Below are positions 58,150 to 64,000 of a stretch of 64,000 nucleotides of DNA, in pieces. The notes beneath the pieces were generated by a model. The model ran no database searches. It was not told the DNA's origin and saw nothing but the letters and a program-made list of their open reading frames with translations. This DNA is from Deuterostichococcus epilithicus (Eukaryota > Chlorophyta > Trebouxiophyceae > Prasiolales > Stichococcaceae): contig JAVTLE010000010.1 of the NCBI GenBank assembly GCA_033439295.1, positions 1,302,001 through 1,366,000 of the forward strand, given 5' to 3'. Both the position numbers and the translations under genes were made by a program. Positions within the stretch are counted from its first letter, which is position 1; each line of letters begins with the position of its first letter.

Positions 58150-61100
58150 TCATCGCCGTATGGGCGGCGGGAGCTGCCCCAGGTCGGAAAACGGGTCGTC
58201 GGAGTTTGGCGGCGGCCACGAGGGCTTGGGGGCGGCGCCGCCCGATGGGTGTGAGTTGACCGCAGCCGTCGGTGGCGGCTGCAGCTTCGAGGGTGCGCCT
58301 GCCATGTCGGACATGCTTTCAGCAACAGCAAAGAACAAGGTCATAGCAGCATACACACACTCCGCAGCACTGCAGACTTGCAGACCCACATTCTGGCTGA
58401 ATCGGGACGTCAGAAGGCACCTGCACTAGGGCGGCTGGGTGCAGGCGGATCATCAAATGGGTTGGCAGACCCGGCGGCAGACGGCGATGAGCTCTTGACT
58501 GCAGAAATGAGGCCGCTCGAGTAATCTGCAGGTCGTTCCAATGCACAATGATGTTGCTCGTCCGAGAGTATCAGCTAGTCGCACAGTGCCATTGCGCCAA
58601 ACGAGACATGCACACATGGAATGGCACAGCAGCGAAAGGCACAACATGGCCATGTGGGCGCTCACCGCCGCCGCCGCCGAAGTTGGAGCTGGCAGGCTTC
58701 GGCTGCTGCTGCTGCTGCTGGAAGCCTGAAGGCTTGGCAAAGTTGGGCTGCGGCTGCTGCTGCTGCGGCTGCTGCTGCTGCGGCTGCTGCTGCGGCGGCG
58801 CGGGCAGCGCCGGAGGCGTCTGGAAGGAGCTGAACTGCGGCGCGCCGAAACCGCCTGCAGAACGTAATGGACGACCAATCGGAAAGCAAGATGAGGAGAG
58901 GAAGCGGGAGTTCAATGCAAGACACCTCGTCGTCGACATGACAGGGTCTGGCGCCAGGGTAGAGGCTACATGTGAGGGAGTAAACTTGCAAAGGTGCCCT
59001 TTTCATTCTGCAGCAGTGCCATTGACGCATGCCTGACCACACACGACACGGGCAGGGCTTGCACACAGCGCACCTGGGCCAGGGGGAGGGCCGTAGCCGC
59101 CCTGCGGGCCGTAGGAGGGCGGCGCACCAAAGGGCGGTGGACCGCCAAATGCCGGTGGGCCGCCAAAGCCGCCGCCCTGCTGACCGAATTGCGGGGGGGC
59201 ACCGAACGCGGGTGCGTCCCCAAAGGCGCCAAAGCCCTGGGGACCGCCCATCTGCGGGCTGAAGCCCTGCTGCTGCGGCTGGCCAAACTGCTGCTGCGGC
59301 GGTGGGGGCCCAAAGCCTGGAGACTGGCCAAAGCTTGGCGGCGCCTGGCTGAATGGCTGCTGCTGCTGCGGCTGGCCGCCAAAGTTGGGCGGCCCCTGAC
59401 TGAAGCTCGGCGGCCCCTGGCTGTGCGGCGAGCCGCCAAACGCCGGCGCCTCGCCGAACGCAGCGAAGGCCTGCGAGCCGGCTGGCGGTTGCTGCTGGTT
59501 CTTTTCAGCGCTGCCGCTGCCGCCGCCATTGCCGCCGACGTCGCCAAAGGGGTTGGCTGTGTCCTGCTGCTGCGGCACGCGGCCGTTCCAGCCGGCCTGC
59601 TGCTGTGGCGGCGGGCCGCCGCCAAAGTGCGGAGGACCGCCGCCGAACTGCGGCGGGCCTCCCCCGAACTGCGGCGGGCCGATGCCAAATTGCGGGGGAC
59701 CGCTCCCAAAATGTGGGGGACCGCCACCAAACTGCGGCGGGCCGCCGCTTTGCTGCGGCCCCGCAGGCGGCATCAGGCCGCCAGAGCCCTGGCTCGCTGG
59801 CGCGGGCGGCGCATCGAACAGGTCCGCCAGCAAGTCCTGCGGGCTGGGCCGCGGCGGCGGCGCCGCAGCCTTCGGAGCGGCCACCCCCGGCGGTGGGGCG
59901 CCGGAGNCGNCNATGGCGCCGGCAGTTGCGGCGCTGCCGGCGGCCGCCGCTGCGGCGCCGGGGCTGCCGCCGCCGCCAAAGGCATTGGGGTCGTCGTCAA
60001 AGTCCAGCAGGCTCAGGCTGGCCTGCTTGCCAGGCGGCGGCGCGGGCGGCGCCGAGGCGGAGGCTGCTGCCGCCAGGCCGCCGGCCCGTGGCGACGGCTG
60101 CGGCGCCGGCGCGCGGCCCTCTGCCACCTCCAGCAGGTTGCGGTACTTGATGAGGGACTCCTCCATGTCGCCGTGCACGGCCAGCGTCTGGTTCAGGTTG
60201 CCCTGCGATTGCACGTCAGGTGGCGACTCACAGCCCTTCGTGGTGCCGTGCCCATGCCCTACCAGAGGTGTGGGAGGTACTGCGAGTATGGAGCGTCACC
60301 GTAGAGGACTGGGACAACCTCTTTCAGTGTGTTCGGAGACCGTGACACGGCGCTGCAAAGTGGCACGTGCCAGGTGCGCCTGCAGATGAAGCAAGCTGTT
60401 GCCAATGTGGATGAGCACCTCATCGGTGACCTGCTCCGCGAGGGTGGCCAGCCGCGGCAGCATCGCCTCGCACTGCCCCGCCAGCTCAGTCACATGGTCC
60501 TGCACCACCAGCGTGCACACGAGGCTTGCAACACGAGCAGGGACAACGGAGCAGCCCCTGCTTGCAGTGCCCCGGTGTCACAGCAGAATGAAGGGGAGAC
60601 GGTTGCAACGTACCCTGCAGTGCATCATCGTCACAGGGAAATGCGCGGGCTAGGGAGACACAGCACAGCAAGTCGAGCAGCACGTTGCGTGATTTACCAA
60701 AATCACCTGCTTCACGTCGACAGGGTCGTGGATGGAGATGGAGGCCAGCATCTCGGACAGCAGGTCGGCGCTGTTCTTGGCGGCAAAGAGGTCGTCCCGC
60801 AGCTTGGACGCCGGCTGCCCTGCCGCCAGGTGGTTGTCCGGCAGACTCGCCACGTTGGCTGCCGAACAATAGAAGTTTTACTTCAGAAGAGCAGGCTCAG
60901 GGAGCAGGAGTGCAGACCTCGGTCGAGGTAACAGCGGGACAACAGCCAAACGTGTCTCTCACTCCTGATGCAGCATTGCAGACACTGTGCAAGGCAAGTG
61001 GAGACCCATTGCCGCTGCATGCTGTCCGCGTGGATGCATTGTTTTGGCACACGAACTCACCGGGCACGCCCTTGGGAGGCGATGGCGCGAAATGCCCGTT

Positions 61101-62697
61101 GCCGCCGTAGGCGTAAGGGGTGCTGGCACGCGAGCCGGTGGGCGAGGCCCCCGCAGGCGGCGGCGAGCCCGGCCCGTCATACTCTGCCCGCAGAGCGCTG
61201 CCCGAGCCCGGCGGCAGCGCCTGTGGCATTTGACGTGGTCGCGTCAATGTGGCAACAGCAATGACGGCACAGGGAGACCCAGTTTGGTAGCTTGTACTCG
61301 CTGGTGAGCGCAACCCGCAGGTGTGCACAACATCACGAGGGGATGACAATGTGCGCACAGCGCCAGCCATGGCAGCCAGCCAGCCGCTGTCGCACCTGGG
61401 GCTGGCCGAGCGCGTTCATGGTGCCGCCTTCTTTGTAATCAGACAGGTCCCGAGCCGTGCGCGTGGGGAAGCGCACCGCCTTGTTCTGCGCGCCAGAAAG
61501 TCACAAGATTGAGCCTTCTGCGCGTTCTGCAATGCAGCCGCTGGGGCTCCCAGCAGCCGTGCCGAATGCCCTGGAGGGCAGCTTTATGGCCATTAGAGCC
61601 ATTAGAGCATGGAACATTGGGCATTCGTGCTGAGCATGTCTGCGCAGTTTGTGCCGCACCCGCAGCTCGGTGAGTTCCTGGCGGTAGGCTGGCAGGTCGA
61701 TGGCTTCGGACCAGTCCTCGATCAGCGCCAGGATCTTGTTGTAGATCTGCACGTCCGCCTGCACCCAGCAGGTTGCATGCAGCGGTTGAGTGCGTTTCGG
61801 TGTACACAAGGGCGCCTCGAGACCCATGCCACAAACCTGGCAGCAGGAGACGTTGATGCCATACGCACAAGTGCAGCAACGTGTGCTGAACTCGGATGGT
61901 CGTGTCACAGCTAGGTACCTTGCGCTTCAGCGTGGCGACCTTGCGCAGCTCCGTGAACAGGTCTGAGAACGGCAGCTTCTCACGGAACATGTGCCCGCAC
62001 CGCTTCATGCAGGTCTCCAGCGTCTGCAGTTTTTGCAGTGGACCCAGATCAGCCTCGGCGGGAAGGAGCACATGCCATCCAATATGAAACTTCGTTACAT
62101 GCAGGTGCAAGAAGACTGACGCAGGCATTTGCGGACTCACAATGAGCGTCAGGTTCTGGACTTTGACGTGTTTCTGCTTGAAGCGGTTGTTCAAGTATTT
62201 AAGAGCCTTATCCGAGCCCCTGCACCGGCAATCTTGAGGAGCATGTTGTCCCGGTCTGATTGTGCGCTGTTGCAGCGAAGATGCGCAGGCGGTGTCAGAT
62301 AGGTTTGGTGCGATGAAAGCCAGCCTTCGATTCCAGGGTTGGTCATACCGCAGAGCGATTTGATAACGTAGCCGGACCCGACGCGTCTGACGGCAAGCCT
62401 GAAAGCGAAACAAGGGGGTTCGTAACCCACCTGTCGGGCGATCTGTTGATGTACTCCACGATCCTCGCTAGCAGCTGCGGACTGGCGCCGGGACTGGACT
62501 CGTTTGTCACCTGATTGATCATGTCCTGCGCACGAGGCCACGGTCACGGTCAAAGCCGGGACACTTTGGTGCGATCTCCAGCGAAGCGCATTGCTGGCCG
62601 GTAAATGCCCCGCAAAGCACCGGTGAAACGGGTCCCCATGCACCTGCAGGCCGCCAGCCTTGGCCTTGCTGCCGGTCACGCGCTTCATGGTGTCCAT
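58150..62697 (-). CDS. VHS-GAT domain protein, TOL/TOM1-like, with clathrin/EH-binding tail
   Basis: A membrane-trafficking adaptor of the plant TOL (TOM1-like, ESCRT-0-like) kind that binds ubiquitinated cargo. Twelve exons close to 806 aa: 62697-62644, 62525-62431, 62219-62141, 62023-61919, 61758-61660, 61485-61396, 61220-61061, 60858-60707, 60499-60380, 60202-59074, 58854-58666, 58298-58150. VHS helices: DMINQVTNESSPG, ALKYLNNRFKQKHVKVQNLT, LETCMKRCGHMFREKLPFSD, DVQIYNKILALIEDWSEAID, VRFPTRTARDLSD. GAT: SKLRDDLFAAKNSADLLSEM, ELAGQCEAMLPRLATLAEQV, TLAVHGDMEESLIKYRNLLE. The long tail has LLDFDDDPNAF and DLLADLFD (clathrin/adaptin-like), ANPFGD (NPF, EH-binding), DDPFSDLG (DPF), and many GPPQFG/GPPHFG repeats plus polyGln. 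The VHS domain lacks the usual first helix because the model starts at MDTMKRV. One GC donor follows 60380; Ns at 59907, 59910 and 59912 are coding. Confidence 0.92.
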
Positions 62698-63080
62698 CTT
62701 TTGAAAATGTATCAGAGATTGTTGGGTCAACCAGCGTCCGTTTGGAGCTCGCTGACGCCCGGCTCAGTTGGAACCGCACAGCGCTGCGATTTTGACCAGG
62801 ACCTTCAATCTGCAAGCGCTGCGTGCACCAGGGCGGTGCGATTGACTCGGGGTGAGCCTGGAGCCGGGAGTGCCCAGTCGTGCGTCTTCGTTCCACGTGA
62901 AGCACAGCTTCTCTGATGCAGCAAAACCCTAGAACTGTCATGAACTTTACGGCGCAGCGGCCCGTTCCGCGGCAGGCATGCGTATACCCCTTGACTTGTT
63001 TGCCGTCTGCTGTGCCGGCTGGAGCTGCACAACGATCTTCTCCGCTCCCCCCACGACAAAACGCAAGCAAAGTCGCAGCC
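62698..63080. promoter_or_regulatory. Bidirectional promoter region (VHS-GAT / nucleolin-like) with G-box and telo-box
   Basis: 383 bp separate the two start codons. It contains CACGTG (G-box) at 62894-62899 and AAACCCTA (the plant telo-box core) at 62924-62931, about 150 bp before the nucleolin-like ATG. Telo-boxes are known from promoters of ribosome-biogenesis and nucleolin genes in plants; function here is inference. Confidence 0.5.
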
Positions 63081-64000
63081 ATGGCCAAGAAGGCGGACGT
63101 CAAGTCATCCAAGAAGAAGGCCAAGCCGCCACCGGTGTGCATCCTGCATGGCAATGTCTAGTTTACTCTGTTACGGCTGCATGCATTGCGAGCATGCTTC
63201 CCCACTTTCGCAAAGATGTTTAATAGCCTTACCGAGAAACCTGCGCAAGTTGCGAGGGCTGCATGCAGCTTTCCGACACTTCCGGTCGGTCGTGTGTCGG
63301 CTGCAACCAGCCGCCGGCCGGCGTTTCGTGTCCGATCGTCTGTTTGGCACCTGCAAATGCCCGATGGCTTGCATGAGCAGCGTGCGCATGATGGGCGCGC
63401 TCCCCGCCCGGCGGTCTCCAAGCTCTACCTCGCACTGACAATCTGCCCTGATGTGTTGTGCAGCCCTCCAGCTCGTCCGAGGATGAGAGCTCCAGCGACG
63501 AGGAGCCCGCACAGCCTGTGAAGGCGGCGAAGCCTGCAGCCAATAAGAAGGCGAGTCCCTGGCGCAAAGCTGTCAGCTTGCACCTCGCACGAAACCTGTG
63601 CACCACTCTTGCACGCCATCAGCTGCACCTAGTGCTGCCTCCTGCTGGTGCACGTGGATGTCTTTTGCTGCACCTGAGCCCGTCTTTGCGCGTTCAGCCT
63701 CCGAGCGATGACCGACAGTGTCTCACTTCGTGCACCTCACTCAACAGGCCGCCGCCCCGGCGCCAGCAGAGAGCAGCGAGGAGGAGAGCTCCGAGGAGGA
63801 GAGCTCCGACGAGGAGGTGTGCGTTCCTTTGCGTCACTGCATCAAGTGTGCTGGCTCAGCAGCAGTTCGTGTGGCGCGATTGCACCATACCAAGCAGCCG
63901 CCGCCTGCTGTCTTGTTGACAGATTGCTGCAACGGTGCTGAGCATAAGCTCCTTCGTCTCACGTGCTCAATCACCTTGCAAAAACAGGAAGCTCCCCCTG
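63081..64000 (+). CDS. Nucleolin-like Ser/acidic repeat protein (3' partial)
   Basis: The N-terminal part of a nucleolar protein like plant nucleolin or Nopp140, which binds pre-rRNA, rDNA chromatin and ribosome-assembly factors. Exons in the window: 63081-63134 (MAKKADVKSSKKKAKPPP), 63464-63550 (SSSSEDESSSDEEPAQP then a basic KAAKPAANKK), 63748-63816 (ESSEEESSEEESSDEE) and the beginning of another at 63988 (EAP...), running off the right edge. Alternating Ser/Glu/Asp blocks, typical casein kinase 2 targets, with Lys/Ala/Pro linkers are characteristic. No RNA-recognition motif is visible, since it would lie further right, so Nopp140 remains an alternative. The second intron starts with GC (AAG|GCGAGT). 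All junctions are phase 0, so exons could be added or skipped without frame loss. Confidence 0.75.

Noticed and set aside
1-64000. Transposons, retroelements, tRNA or rRNA genes
   Set aside because: No reverse transcriptase, transposase, terminal repeats, cloverleaf-like A/B boxes or rRNA cores were recognised on either strand by eye; a RepeatMasker and tRNAscan-SE run would be decisive.

Overview
The window is eukaryotic nuclear DNA. It is very GC-rich, every gene is split into many short exons by GC-rich introns of about 60-700 bp, there are no operons or bacterial start signals, and scattered AAACCCTA/TTTAGGG fragments match the plant/green-algal telomere heptamer. The gene set (plant-type chorismate mutase, PHT4-like plastid anion transporter, TOL-type VHS-GAT protein, nucleolin-like protein) together with CAG/GCC microsatellites and polyglutamine tracts points to a green alga, most likely a chlorophyte of the Chlorella (Trebouxiophyceae) type. 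The assignment is inference from composition and homology by eye. Seven N positions mark a draft assembly.

Layout, left to right: ATG7 (+, left end cut off); PHT4/SLC17-like anion transporter (-); MRT4/MRTO4 ribosome-assembly factor (-); chorismate mutase (+); IMP3 of the U3 snoRNP (-); syntaxin-18/SYP81 SNARE (+); a 1,349-aa protein with five U1-type C2H2 zinc fingers (+); HAD-superfamily phosphatase (-); UvrD/Rep/SRS2-type helicase (+); secreted protein of unknown family (+); single-pass membrane protein of unknown family (-); phosducin-like protein 3 (+); OST1/ribophorin I (-); OTU cysteine protease (+); VHS-GAT trafficking protein of TOL type (-); nucleolin-like serine/acidic repeat protein (+, right end cut off). 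Strand alternates almost gene by gene, so most gaps are either shared divergent promoters or convergent 3' ends.

Reading frames were rebuilt exon by exon with splice phase checked. Twelve complete models close in frame: transporter 584 aa, MRT4 244, chorismate mutase 300, zinc finger 1,349, HAD 329, helicase 1,209, secreted protein 370, PLP3 252, OST1 599, OTU 411, VHS-GAT 806, and IMP3 about 183 aa with only its first residues unplaced. There is no shared pathway, but several themes recur: ribosome biogenesis (MRT4, IMP3, nucleolin-like), endomembrane and ER work (syntaxin-18, OST1, VHS-GAT), and protein turnover or folding (ATG7, OTU, PLP3).

The most unusual signals are in gene architecture rather than gene content. 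(1) At least six introns carry a nearby degenerate copy of the adjoining exon edge together with its splice site. (2) About eleven introns start with GC instead of GT, nearly always after CAG or AAG. (3) Many GT donors read GTGCGN rather than GTRAGT. No transposon, retroelement, CRISPR array, tRNA or rRNA was recognised.
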